This document shows, one piece after another, positions 1-6,991 of a stretch of DNA of 10,991 nucleotides (positions are counted from its first letter, which is position 1; every line of letters begins with the position of its first letter). The notes under the pieces are model-generated. The model had not been told where the DNA came from, ran no database searches, and worked only from the letters and a program-made list of their open reading frames with translations. A program made the position numbers and the translations under genes. The stretch lies in contig QHZX01000349.1 in the NCBI GenBank assembly GCA_003224835.1, positions 1-10,991 of the forward strand. The letters are read 5' to 3'. The DNA comes from Acidobacteriota bacterium. GTDB taxonomy: Bacteria; Acidobacteriota; Terriglobia; Terriglobales; Acidobacteriaceae.

Positions 1-81
1 CCCGACAAAGAATTCGCCTACGACATCCTCTATAAACCCAGGCTGCAAAGATTGATGACAGAACGATTTCATCTGCAGTAA
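1..81 (+). CDS. C-terminal end of an unidentified protein (5' end outside window)
   Basis: The first base starts an open frame that runs 26 codons to a TAA at 79-81 and ends in ...RLMTERFHLQ. The piece is rich in charged and aromatic residues and looks like the tail of a soluble protein, but it is too short to assign to a family. It has the same orientation as the lipoprotein gene that starts 127 bp downstream. No convincing terminator hairpin lies between them, so co-transcription is possible. An open frame this short could also be chance; the main support is its place at the edge and its protein-like composition. Confidence 0.45.
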   Translation, partial: PDKEFAYDILYKPRLQRLMTERFHLQ

Positions 82-194
82 GGCTCCTCCAAATCTCGCG
101 CCAATCTTGAATTTTCTCTTGCATCGAAGAAAACATTGACTTCAAGACGAGGTTCTATGAACCTTGTCCAATGCTTTGTCCTGAATGTGTGACG

Positions 195-211
195 CACGGC
201 GGTAAGCCGTG
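195..211 (+). promoter_or_regulatory. Small hairpin enclosing the lipoprotein start codon
   Basis: A perfect 6-bp inverted repeat, CACGGC (195-200) and GCCGTG (206-211), is separated by the loop GGTAA. The 3' arm ends in the GTG start codon at 209-211 of the lipoprotein gene, and the loop carries the only purine-rich stretch in a plausible Shine-Dalgarno position. If the hairpin forms in the mRNA, the start codon would be paired. That it regulates translation is inference; short GC hairpins occur by chance. Confidence 0.3.
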
Positions 212-1714
212 ACATTTTACCGACTGGCTCTCGCCCTGGGACTTGGCGCAGTCATCGTTTTTCTCGCCAGCTGCGGCTCAAGCTCGAAGTCAAATTCAAA
301 TCCCAGTTCTGACAATCCGTTCTCGTCTTACCCGCCAGCAACGGTGCCGCTGGTTCAGTTGAGTTCTGATCCATTCACCAACCTCACTAGCCAGCACGCG
401 ACTGAAGTTGAGCCGGGCGGCTTCTCTTTCGGTTCTACTATCATCACGAGTTTTCAGGTCGCGCGAATTTCGGGCGGGGGAGCGGCTGATATTGGCTTTG
501 CTGTTTCGACCGATGCCGGCACGACCTGGCAGAGCGGGCTTTTGCCAGGGCTGACCACTTTCCAGGGTGCAGGCAGTAACTCTGCGGTCAGCGACACCGC
601 GGTGATTTACGACGCCAAGCACGGAGTTTGGATGATCGCCTCGCTGCCCATTTCACCGACCACCGTTCAGGTGGCGGTAAGCCGGTCCACCGATGGCGGC
701 GCCAGTTGGGCTGATCCGGTGATTGTCGCCCAGAGCGCCGATCTAGATAAAGATTGGATCACTTGCGACAACACTCCTACGAGTCCGCATTACGGAAACT
801 GCTACACGGAATGGGATGACAACGGCAACGCAAATCTGATGTTCATGAGCGTCTCGTCTGATGGTGGTGTGAACTGGTCTGCAGGCGCGGCGGTGACGGC
901 TGCCAGGGGACTCGGAGGACAGCCGCTGGTGCAGCCGAGCGGCACGGTGGTTGTCCCGTTCCTGGCAAATGCGCCAGTCATCCAGTCCTTTTCTTCAACT
1001 GACGGCGGCGCCACTTGGGGCAATGTTGTGCAGGTTGCCGCTGTAACGGATCATGGGGTGGCCGGCGGTTTGCGCACTGACGCACTGCCTTCAGCGCAGG
1101 AAGACACAGCGGGCAATGTTTACGTGGTTTGGCAGGACTGTCGTTTCCGGGCGAACTGCGCGTCTAACGATCTGGTGATGAGCACTTCCGCTGACGGCAA
1201 TCATTGGACGCAGGCTGCTCGCATACCCATCGACGCGGTTACCAGCACTGCCGACCATTTCATCCCCGGCCTGGACATTGATCCGGCGACCGGCGGCAGC
1301 ACGGCGCACCTGGGGCTTACTTATTACTATTATCCGCAGGCGAATTGCACCGCTGCGACTTGCGCGCTGTACGCGGGATTCATTTCGTCAGCGGATGGCG
1401 GCGGCACCTGGAGCGCAGCTACTCCAGTAGCTGGACCAATGGCGCTTAGCTGGCTTCCGTCGACTGATTCCGGGCAGATGGTTGGCGATTACATTGCCAC
1501 ATCGTTCGCTAGCGGGAATGCCTACGGCTTCTTTGCCGTAGCGAAAGCGAAGTCCGGATCAACCTTCAATGAAGCGATCTATACAACACAGACTGGATTT
1601 AACGTGGCCGCAGCTCAGGCGAAAAACAGCTCGGCAGGTGAGCGTCCGGTAGGGAGCGCTGTGGGAAGTGCTGCGGCGCAAACTTATGCTGTGAGAAAAA
1701 GAGTTAGGCGGTGA
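209..1714 (+). CDS. Secreted lipoprotein with six Asp-box (BNR) repeats, sialidase-like beta-propeller
   Basis: The 501-residue product begins with a lipoprotein signal: Arg5, a hydrophobic core at residues 6-19 and the lipobox LASC with the lipidated Cys at 22. A Ser/Asn-rich linker follows (23-40). Six Asp-box motifs of the S-x-D-x-G-x-x-W type lie near residues 100-107, 160-167, 216-223, 263-270, 326-333 and 394-401; the fifth is degenerate. Six such repeats fit a six-bladed propeller of the sialidase/BNR superfamily. No FRIP-type arginine motif of true sialidases is visible, so a binding or structural role, or another glycosidase activity, is as likely. Three further cysteine pairs (186/198, 311/317, 380/385) could be disulfides outside the cytoplasm. 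The start is GTG at 209: an in-frame TAA lies two codons upstream, and no later start would keep the signal peptide. The ribosome-binding site is weak. The C-terminus is basic (...VRKRVRR). The protein probably sits on the outer membrane or cell surface. Confidence 0.85.
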   Translation: MTFYRLALALGLGAVIVFLASCGSSSKSNSNPSSDNPFSSYPPATVPLVQLSSDPFTNLTSQHATEVEPGGFSFGSTIITSFQVARISGGGAADIGFAVSTDAGTTWQSGLLPGLTTFQGAGSNSAVSDTAVIYDAKHGVWMIASLPISPTTVQVAVSRSTDGGASWADPVIVAQSADLDKDWITCDNTPTSPHYGNCYTEWDDNGNANLMFMSVSSDGGVNWSAGAAVTAARGLGGQPLVQPSGTVVVPFLANAPVIQSFSSTDGGATWGNVVQVAAVTDHGVAGGLRTDALPSAQEDTAGNVYVVWQDCRFRANCASNDLVMSTSADGNHWTQAARIPIDAVTSTADHFIPGLDIDPATGGSTAHLGLTYYYYPQANCTAATCALYAGFISSADGGGTWSAATPVAGPMALSWLPSTDSGQMVGDYIATSFASGNAYGFFAVAKAKSGSTFNEAIYTTQTGFNVAAAQAKNSSAGERPVGSAVGSAAAQTYAVRKRVRR

Positions 1715-1893
1715 TCTGCGCGTTTGCCGATGTAGTTCCGAATCCACCCAGTCGGATGAAGTCGATCGTTTTCTGAACCGAGCTCAACAAAGTTCGCCAG
1801 TTGGACACGTTTATCCCAATCGAGCAACTGAAGTCGGGCGGCCTTTTATATTTCGGAGGATTTGTCTGGAGCAACAAGCAAGCTCGATGTAAG

Positions 1894-1928
1894 AACCCGT
1901 GACATGCTGCGCATGTTAGCACTGGGTT
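1894..1928. other. Imperfect inverted repeat / hairpin
   Basis: The arms AACCC (1894-1898) and GGGTT (1924-1928), GTG (1899-1901) and CAC (1920-1922), and ACATGC (1902-1907) and GCATGT (1911-1916) pair in order around a TGC loop, giving 14 base pairs with small bulges on the 3' side. On the + strand it is followed by a T-poor stretch (GATACATTTTCCC), so it is at best a weak terminator for the lipoprotein gene that ends 180 bp upstream. It could instead be a remnant of a repeat or mobile element. Confidence 0.4.
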
Positions 1929-1950
1929 GATACATTTTCCCTCAGAAATC

Positions 1951-1980
1951 AAAAAAAACCCTCCCGCAAGAACGCGAGAA
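1951..1980 (-). terminator. Rho-independent terminator of ftsZ
   Basis: On the - strand, TTCTCGC (from 1980 to 1974) pairs with GCGGGAG (1967 to 1961) as a continuous 7-bp stem with two G-T pairs and the loop GTTCTT. GG and then an uninterrupted run of eight T (1958 to 1951) follow. The hairpin begins 34 bp after the ftsZ stop codon, where transcription of the ftsQAZ group should end. Confidence 0.75.
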
Positions 1981-2014
1981 AGTGGAGTGTCCCTGGTTTA
2001 TCTATTTGGACCCT

Positions 2015-3226
2015 CTAGACCGTATCCCCTCTCTTCCGCAGGAACGCCGGCACGTCCAAATCCGCTTGCTCGAAGTTCGCGATCATGGCGGTGCGCATGT
2101 TGTCGAGCGAAATAACCTCTGATGATGCCGCCGGAGCCGGCTGCGGCGCTTCCATCACCATCGGAGGTGGTGCTGGCTCTGAGTCGAACTCGTCATCCGA
2201 ATGCACCGTGAATCCGGTAGACTCGGTCTTGCGCCGCGGGCGGTCTTCATCTTTGAATCCGGTTGCGATGACCGTAATCTTGACCGCGTCTTTCATCTTG
2301 TCATCGAGCACAGCGCCGAAAATAATATTGGCATCTTCGTGCGCCGCGTTCTGAATAATGCTGCACGCCTCCTGTACCTCTGCCAACTTGAGCGAAGCCG
2401 ATCCCGTGATATTGATGAGAATCCCGCGAGCTCCGTCGATGGCCCCCGCCTCGAGTAGTGGCGAGGCAATCGCTTTTTGTGCAGCCTCAGTGGCGCGACG
2501 CGAGCCGTTTGCGCTCGCCGTGCCCATCACCGCATATCCCATGCGCGCCATGATCGCTTTCACGTCGGCGAAATCGCGATTAATGATCCCCGGAATCGTG
2601 ATGATGTCCGAAATTCCTTGAACGCCCTGGCGCAGAATGTCATCGGCCACGCGGAATGATTCGAAGAATCCGGCATCTTGCGCTACTGCGAGCAGCTTCT
2701 CATTGGGAATCACGATGGTTGTATCAACCGAATCCATCAGCTCGGCGACTCCGCGTTCTGCTTGCTGCATTCGGCGCTTGCCTTCGAATGCGAATGGCTT
2801 GGTTACGACTGCGACGGTTAGCGCGCCCATTTCGCTCGCCAGCGATGCAATGATCGGGGCCGCACCAGTACCAGTGCCGCCTCCGAGACCCGTCGTCACG
2901 AACACCATGTCAGCACCTTCCAGTGCCTCGATGATTTTGTCGGAATCCTCCAGCGCGGCTTTGCGTCCAATCTCAGGATTGGCGCCCGCTCCCAGGCCAT
3001 TGGTCAGCTTCACGCCAAGCTGAATTTTCATTGGCGCGCGCGACATGCGAAGCGCCTGCAGATCGGTATTGGCAGTGATGAACTCGATGCCGTCCATGCC
3101 GGCATCAATCATGCGGTTTACGGCATTGCCTCCGCCGCCTCCAACGCCGATCACTTTAATGCGAGCGTCGTTGCGGGTATCGTCGTTGTAGCTGATGCGA
3201 ATTTCGCTGTTGCTCTCTTTTTTCAT
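2015..3226 (-). CDS. ftsZ: Cell division GTPase FtsZ
   Basis: FtsZ is the bacterial tubulin homologue that polymerises with GTP into the division ring at mid-cell. The 403-residue product has all the family hallmarks: the nucleotide-binding start KVIGVGGGGGNAVNRM (about 24-39), the tubulin signature GGGTGTG (115-121), and the T7 synergy loop NRDFADV (216-222) with the catalytic aspartates that act on the GTP of the next subunit. A variable, acidic and Pro/Ala-rich linker (about 328-385) follows, then the conserved C-terminal peptide LDVPAFLRKR (390-399), which binds FtsA and other partners. The length is typical. The ATG at 3226 has an AGGAG Shine-Dalgarno six bases upstream (3233-3237). The gene lies 184 bp downstream of ftsA, a gap filled largely by a palindromic element, and is followed by a strong terminator. 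Assignment is secure. Confidence 0.98.
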   Translation of the reverse strand: MKKESNSEIRISYNDDTRNDARIKVIGVGGGGGNAVNRMIDAGMDGIEFITANTDLQALRMSRAPMKIQLGVKLTNGLGAGANPEIGRKAALEDSDKIIEALEGADMVFVTTGLGGGTGTGAAPIIASLASEMGALTVAVVTKPFAFEGKRRMQQAERGVAELMDSVDTTIVIPNEKLLAVAQDAGFFESFRVADDILRQGVQGISDIITIPGIINRDFADVKAIMARMGYAVMGTASANGSRRATEAAQKAIASPLLEAGAIDGARGILINITGSASLKLAEVQEACSIIQNAAHEDANIIFGAVLDDKMKDAVKITVIATGFKDEDRPRRKTESTGFTVHSDDEFDSEPAPPPMVMEAPQPAPAASSEVISLDNMRTAMIANFEQADLDVPAFLRKRGDTV

Positions 3227-3287
3227 ACCGCACTCCTGGTGAATCGTCGTTTGGTCGTTCGTGGTTGTCTACTAACAAATTCAGAAC

Positions 3288-3380
3288 CTTTTAACCGCAG
3301 AGTTCGCCGAGAAACTTACGAGTTCGCTGAGAACTTCTCTGCGTCCTCTGTGATATCTCTGTGTCTTCTGCGGTTAAAAG
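3288..3380. repeat. Palindromic intergenic repeat element between ftsA and ftsZ
   Basis: The ends are a perfect 14-bp inverted repeat, CTTTTAACCGCAGA (3288-3301) and TCTGCGGTTAAAAG (3367-3380). The inner parts of both arms remain partly complementary to the centre, with repeated GCAGAG/GAGAA-like units; on the left, GAGTTCGCYGAGAA occurs twice (3300-3313 and 3320-3333). The structure is a 93-bp self-complementary element filling half of the 184-bp ftsA-ftsZ gap. From memory, similar AACCGCAGAG...CTCTGCGGTT elements are scattered between genes in many Acidobacteriota and other environmental genomes; I cannot test the copy number here. On the ftsAZ transcript it would form a long hairpin, but no U-run follows it, so it is not a standard terminator. 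Confidence 0.8.
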
Positions 3381-3410
3381 CTTTTTCGCCGACCTCATAT
3401 TTGCCCACTA

Positions 3411-4628
3411 CTATGCTCCTTTTCCCACTAGCATGGTTTTCAACTTCGAACTCCAGCGCTCATCCAGCGCGCCTCTCGCGGTTCGGGCGCGATGCCCGTA
3501 CGCCACCATGCCCAGCACGGTTGCGAACTCTGGCTCGGCCAATGTGGACGGCATTTTCGCGATCGGCACCGGCCATGCCAGGCGCACCGGCTTGCGCAGA
3601 ACGGAATCTGCGATATCCATAAGGCCAGGCAGGCGCGAGCCGCCGCCACTGATGACCACGCCTGCCGCACACACCTCGAGCATTCCCGCATGACGCAGGT
3701 TTTCACGCAGCATTTCAAAAAGTTCGCGTGCTCGCGGTTCCAGAATCTCGCCAACCATACGCTGCGAGATCATGCGCGACGGGCGATCTCCGACCGAGGG
3801 TACTTCGACTTCGTTCCCTTCAGGAATCAATGTGACGATCGCATTGCCGAAAAGTTTTTTGATCTTCTCCGATTCGATCAGGGGAGTGCAAAGCCCTACA
3901 GAAAGATCGCTGGTAAAGTGATCGCCTCCGACCGGCAGCACGGCGCTGTGTGCAACTGCGCCCTCCTGAATCACAATCAGGTTTGTTGAACCGGCGCCGA
4001 TATCTGCCAGGCAAATTCCCAACTCGCGTTCATCAGAGCGCAAGACCGAATCGCCGCAGGCAAGCGGCTCGAAGACCGTGTCATCCACGTGCACGCCCGC
4101 CCGATTCACTGCTGTGATCACGTTCTGCGTCGCGGAAGTGGCCGCCGTGATCATGTGCACGCGAACTTCAAGCCGGGTAGCGATCATGCCCAGCGGATCG
4201 TGCACGCCGGACTGTTCATCGAGGATGAACTCTTGTGGCAGGAGATGAAGCACTTCGCGGTCCGGCGGCAGCGGAATGGCCCGGGCTTTATCGACCGCCT
4301 GCCGAATCTCCTCGCGCCCTATTTCTCGCGCGCGACTGAAAATCAATCCCCCATGGGTATTGATCCCGCGCACGTGCGATCCAGCAACTCCCAAAATCGC
4401 GTGCTCGATCGGAATGCCCGAGCTATCTTCCGCCCGCTCTACCGCCTTCTGAATGGTGCCAACAGCCTTCTCCAAATCGACAATGATGCCCTTGCGAGAT
4501 CCGCGCGAGTCCGCCAGGCCGTGTCCGCGATAACGCAATCCGTTTTCGGTGTACTCGGCCACCAGCACACAAGTTTTTGCGCTGCCTACATCAATGGCGG
4601 TCAAGAACTGCTCATGCGACTTCGGCAT
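3411..4628 (-). CDS. ftsA: Cell division protein FtsA (actin-like membrane tether for FtsZ)
   Basis: FtsA is an actin-fold ATPase that anchors FtsZ filaments to the cytoplasmic membrane and recruits later divisome proteins. With the ATG at 4628 the product has 405 residues, a normal length. Visible motifs are phosphate-1 AIDVGSAKTCVLV (11-23), the 1C domain region with VAGSHVRGINTHGG (81-94), phosphate-2 LADIGAGSTNLIVIQ (207-221) and the adenosine motif GVVISGGGSRLPGL (323-336). The C-terminus (about 388-405, DERWSSKLKTMLVGKGA) is a short amphipathic segment fitting the membrane-targeting helix. An in-frame ATG at 4757 would add 43 residues lying inside ftsQ and lacking family similarity. The 4628 start leaves a 2-bp gap after the ftsQ stop codon and puts the family motif near the N-terminus. 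The Shine-Dalgarno is a loosely spaced AGGA, so coupling to ftsQ translation is likely. Confidence 0.96.
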   Translation of the reverse strand: MPKSHEQFLTAIDVGSAKTCVLVAEYTENGLRYRGHGLADSRGSRKGIIVDLEKAVGTIQKAVERAEDSSGIPIEHAILGVAGSHVRGINTHGGLIFSRAREIGREEIRQAVDKARAIPLPPDREVLHLLPQEFILDEQSGVHDPLGMIATRLEVRVHMITAATSATQNVITAVNRAGVHVDDTVFEPLACGDSVLRSDERELGICLADIGAGSTNLIVIQEGAVAHSAVLPVGGDHFTSDLSVGLCTPLIESEKIKKLFGNAIVTLIPEGNEVEVPSVGDRPSRMISQRMVGEILEPRARELFEMLRENLRHAGMLEVCAAGVVISGGGSRLPGLMDIADSVLRKPVRLAWPVPIAKMPSTLAEPEFATVLGMVAYGHRARTARGALDERWSSKLKTMLVGKGA

Positions 4629-4630
4629 CG

Positions 4631-5938
4631 TTAGTGGTTTTCCTGTCCTTTCGGAATTGCGGGGCTGGGCTTTTGCAGGCCGGCCGCCGGTCTCAATTGT
4701 GTGGCTGCAGGGCTCTGGGCGCGCGGCTTCCACGCAGAGCGTTTTGCCGGAGTCCACTTTTTATGTGCTGGCGACTGCTTTTCCGGGCGCCTGATGGACG
4801 CAGGCTTTATCTTCGCGGCGAAGCTTCCATGTTTCTTCCATTTCTGAGAAATGGCAGGCGGCTCCGTCACCGCAGGCCTTCTCGCAGGCTTTACATAAAT
4901 GGCATGCGGCGTAGCGGACCTCGCGGGCACTCGACTAATGAGCGCGCTTGGTTTTACGCCTGCAGCCATCGCTGCTTTCGCCGCCGTTTGCGTCAGCGCA
5001 GGTTGCCGGGCCGTGCCTCGCAAATCGGGATTCACGATGATCTGGCGGTCGTAGCGCAGATCGACTGATTCGAGTTTTGCAAACTGCTGCCGCCACTCGC
5101 GCAGGTGTGCTACATAAATTTTGAAACGGTCCAGATAGTTCGAAGAACCTAAATGCACCAGGATCTCGCCTTGCGGATCGTTGGTCATCACCTTCACATC
5201 TTCGGTGTCGGTCAAATCCACTTCGCTCAGGTCTTGTGAATAGTGAGCGCCGGTCGAGTCGAGTTGCCGCACTAATTCGTTGAAAGTTCTCATGCGAATC
5301 GAGCGGGTCGAAAGCGGCTCGTTGGCGGACATGCCGACGATCACAGGAAATGAAAACTTTTTCTTGTTGGTCAGGTCCATCAAAACGCCGTTAGCGTCGA
5401 TGAGCATGATCTTCGATCCAACTCGCGCAAATGCTACCGGCGTGCGCTCCTGAATCTGGATCTTGATGCGGTCCGGCGCGAAACGCATCACGCTGGCTGA
5501 GGCCACCCACGGAATCTGCTCCAACTGTTTCTGTCGCTGATCAAGAGGAATAAAGAAAACGTTGCGGCCGATGTCGCCGCCCATTACTTCCATAATTTGA
5601 CCGCGGGTCACATTACTCAGCCCGGCCAGTTCAATGTTGTCGCTCGAATCCAGCCGGAAACGCCACGAGCGTTCACCGTAGTGGTGGAGCATCACCGCGG
5701 CAAGCGCACCGGCTCCGATAATCAAAACCGCGAGTGCTGCCCACAGCAGCCGGGTAGCAGTTTTCTTTGGCAGGGGACTGCGGCGGGCAGAGACGCGCTT
5801 TTGCGCCCGCAGGAATGGCGATTCCTTGTCCGCGTCCAAGTCGAGCAGGCGAGCGTCATCGATGTCTTCGCGCGCCAGTTCGTCGGGCGTGGAGTACAAC
5901 TCTTCCTGGATGGTGGTACCGCTTCTTCGCGCCATCAA
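4631..5938 (-). CDS. ftsQ: Cell division protein FtsQ (POTRA domain) with long basic C-terminal tail
   Basis: FtsQ is a bitopic membrane protein of the divisome that links FtsB/FtsL to the other components from the periplasmic side. The 435-residue product has an N-terminal cytoplasmic region (1-62; acidic to about 40, then basic), one membrane segment (about 63-84), a POTRA domain (about 95-170, with QIPWVASASVMRFAPDRIKI), and the FtsQ beta domain ending near 303 (LESVDLRYDRQIIVNP). Residues 304-435 form an extra tail, rich in Lys, Arg, Pro and Ala, with about 26 basic and 4 acidic residues; ordinary FtsQ proteins end near 250-300. The frame opens with TTG at 5938 followed at once by ATG at 5935, and the ATG is the likelier start. 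No good Shine-Dalgarno is seen. The stop is 2 bp before ftsA. The identification rests on the POTRA-type fold order and the ftsQ-ftsA-ftsZ context. Confidence 0.93.
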   Translation of the reverse strand: MMARRSGTTIQEELYSTPDELAREDIDDARLLDLDADKESPFLRAQKRVSARRSPLPKKTATRLLWAALAVLIIGAGALAAVMLHHYGERSWRFRLDSSDNIELAGLSNVTRGQIMEVMGGDIGRNVFFIPLDQRQKQLEQIPWVASASVMRFAPDRIKIQIQERTPVAFARVGSKIMLIDANGVLMDLTNKKKFSFPVIVGMSANEPLSTRSIRMRTFNELVRQLDSTGAHYSQDLSEVDLTDTEDVKVMTNDPQGEILVHLGSSNYLDRFKIYVAHLREWRQQFAKLESVDLRYDRQIIVNPDLRGTARQPALTQTAAKAAMAAGVKPSALISRVPARSATPHAIYVKPARRPAVTEPPAISQKWKKHGSFAAKIKPASIRRPEKQSPAHKKWTPAKRSAWKPRAQSPAATQLRPAAGLQKPSPAIPKGQENH

Positions 5939-5973
5939 CAGGTCAGTTGTCGTGGGAACCGCTGAGCAGATTC

Positions 5974-5979
5974 ACTATA
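5974..5979 (-). promoter_or_regulatory. Candidate -10 element of the ftsQ promoter
   Basis: On the - strand the hexamer TATAGT lies 38 bp upstream of the ftsQ ATG, in the AT-rich centre of the 177-bp gap between the isomerase stop and ftsQ. The matching -35 position (TTCTAT, 17-bp spacing) is poor. A promoter here would let ftsQAZ be expressed apart from the sugar genes upstream. This is a by-eye match only. Confidence 0.3.
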
Positions 5980-6115
5980 ACTTTATTCACATAGGGATAG
6001 AAAGATAAAAGTTGGTGCGTTTTGCACAGGAAGGCCCGTCAGCCATCAATGGCGAGATACTGCAGAGTCAAATGCTGAGATGGATCAGCCCACACGGAAA
6101 GTCGCGATCAAACCT

Positions 6116-6967
6116 TCACACCTGCAACTTCCGCAAATACGGCACGCTCGCCCTCATGTTTTCCAGGTCCATCTCGACGAAGTAGTTTTTCACCCCGCCA
6201 GTTTTCGCGGCGGTGAAAATCTTCTTCCAGTCCAACGTGCCTTGGCCCACGGCCACAATCTTCCTGGTCTTCGAATCCCAGCCTTGCACGTGCATAGAAA
6301 TGAACCGGTCCGGATATTTCATAAAGTATTGTGCCGCGTCGTATCCCTCGGAGATGGTTGAAACCTGGAATTGGAACTTCACCAACTTGGGATCAAGCAG
6401 GCCAAATAGCACGTCGTAGGTGCGCTGGCCATCAACTTTCGAGAGCTCGAAATCTTCATTGTGAAGGCCCTGCTGAATACCCGCCTGCGCGGCCTTTTCG
6501 CCCATCTTGTTGTACTCATCGGCGGAGCGCTTCACGTCGTCGAGCGTCGGATTCTTCGGGCCATTGAGGCTTGGCACAAGCATTTGCGTCAGGCCGAGGT
6601 CTTTCGCCCAGGCGATGCGGTCTTCCTGATCTTTGCGCAGTTCCTCGATCCCAAAATGTGAGCTGAAGCAATTAACACCCGCGTCGTTGAGAATTCTTTT
6701 GAGCTCGCTGCCCTTGTATTTGGCAAGACCGGCGAATCCGGAATCGGCGTAACCAACGGGCGAGCAGAGTTCTACGGTTTGGAATCCCGCTTTTGCCAGG
6801 GTTTTAATTGTGCCGGGGAAGTCTTTGGCGATCATGTCGCGGACCGGCCAGGTCTGGCACCCGATGGGAAGCCCGAGCGGATTGGCCTGAAGATCGAGTC
6901 CAGTGGCCAACACAACTCCTGCCACGGCGGTGGATTTAACGAAGTCTCTGCGGGACATTTCGGACAT
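6116..6967 (-). CDS. Tat-exported sugar phosphate isomerase/epimerase-like TIM-barrel protein
   Basis: The 283-residue product belongs to the AP-endonuclease-2/xylose-isomerase-like TIM-barrel family. It starts with a twin-arginine signal, SRRDFVK (5-11), and a hydrophobic core to about residue 28. Family features are PIGCQTWPVRDMIAKDFPG (34-52), TVELCSP with Glu66, the HNEDFE segment (169-174), the HVQGW segment with His226, the GQGTLDWKKIF loop (241-251) and YFVEMD with Glu265. In relatives I remember, the strand around 198-206 carries a metal-binding Asp; here that place has Gln201 (FQFQVST). The HNHDFE and HVKD consensus segments are also altered. The protein may therefore bind metal differently or be a binding or non-catalytic member. 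Start at ATG 6967, with AGGAGG five bases upstream (6973-6978). It lies 24 bp after the oxidoreductase gene and probably shares its transcript. The substrate is unknown. Confidence 0.85.
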   Translation of the reverse strand: MSEMSRRDFVKSTAVAGVVLATGLDLQANPLGLPIGCQTWPVRDMIAKDFPGTIKTLAKAGFQTVELCSPVGYADSGFAGLAKYKGSELKRILNDAGVNCFSSHFGIEELRKDQEDRIAWAKDLGLTQMLVPSLNGPKNPTLDDVKRSADEYNKMGEKAAQAGIQQGLHNEDFELSKVDGQRTYDVLFGLLDPKLVKFQFQVSTISEGYDAAQYFMKYPDRFISMHVQGWDSKTRKIVAVGQGTLDWKKIFTAAKTGGVKNYFVEMDLENMRASVPYLRKLQV

Positions 6968-6991
6968 GATTGCCTCCTGATTGGTCTTCCG

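Larger units (their letters stand above)
1715..2014. other. Convergent intergenic gap between the lipoprotein gene and ftsZ
   Basis: These 300 bp separate the stop codons of two converging genes. They hold the ftsZ terminator (1951-1980) and a separate hairpin (1894-1928). The 1735-1860 part is open in more than one - strand frame, but no start, ribosome-binding site or recognisable protein goes with it. I see no gene here; a decayed gene or element remnant is possible. Confidence 0.5.

Noticed and set aside
136..141. TTGACT as a -35 box for the lipoprotein gene
   Set aside because: No acceptable -10 hexamer lies 16-18 bp downstream; the nearest (TATGAA) is only 14 bp away.
2085..3023. Several + strand open frames opposite ftsZ (and similar ones opposite ftsA, ftsQ and the oxidoreductase gene)
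   Set aside because: They are antisense to securely identified genes and arise from codon bias in GC-rich DNA; none has a recognisable domain.
3288..3380. CRISPR-like or terminator reading of the palindromic element
   Set aside because: There are no regularly spaced identical repeats with unique spacers, and no T-run follows the hairpin on either strand.
4629..4757. 43-codon N-terminal extension of FtsA from an ATG at 4757
   Set aside because: It lies wholly inside ftsQ, has no FtsA-like sequence, and the ATG at 4628, 2 bp after the ftsQ stop, gives the normal family N-terminus.
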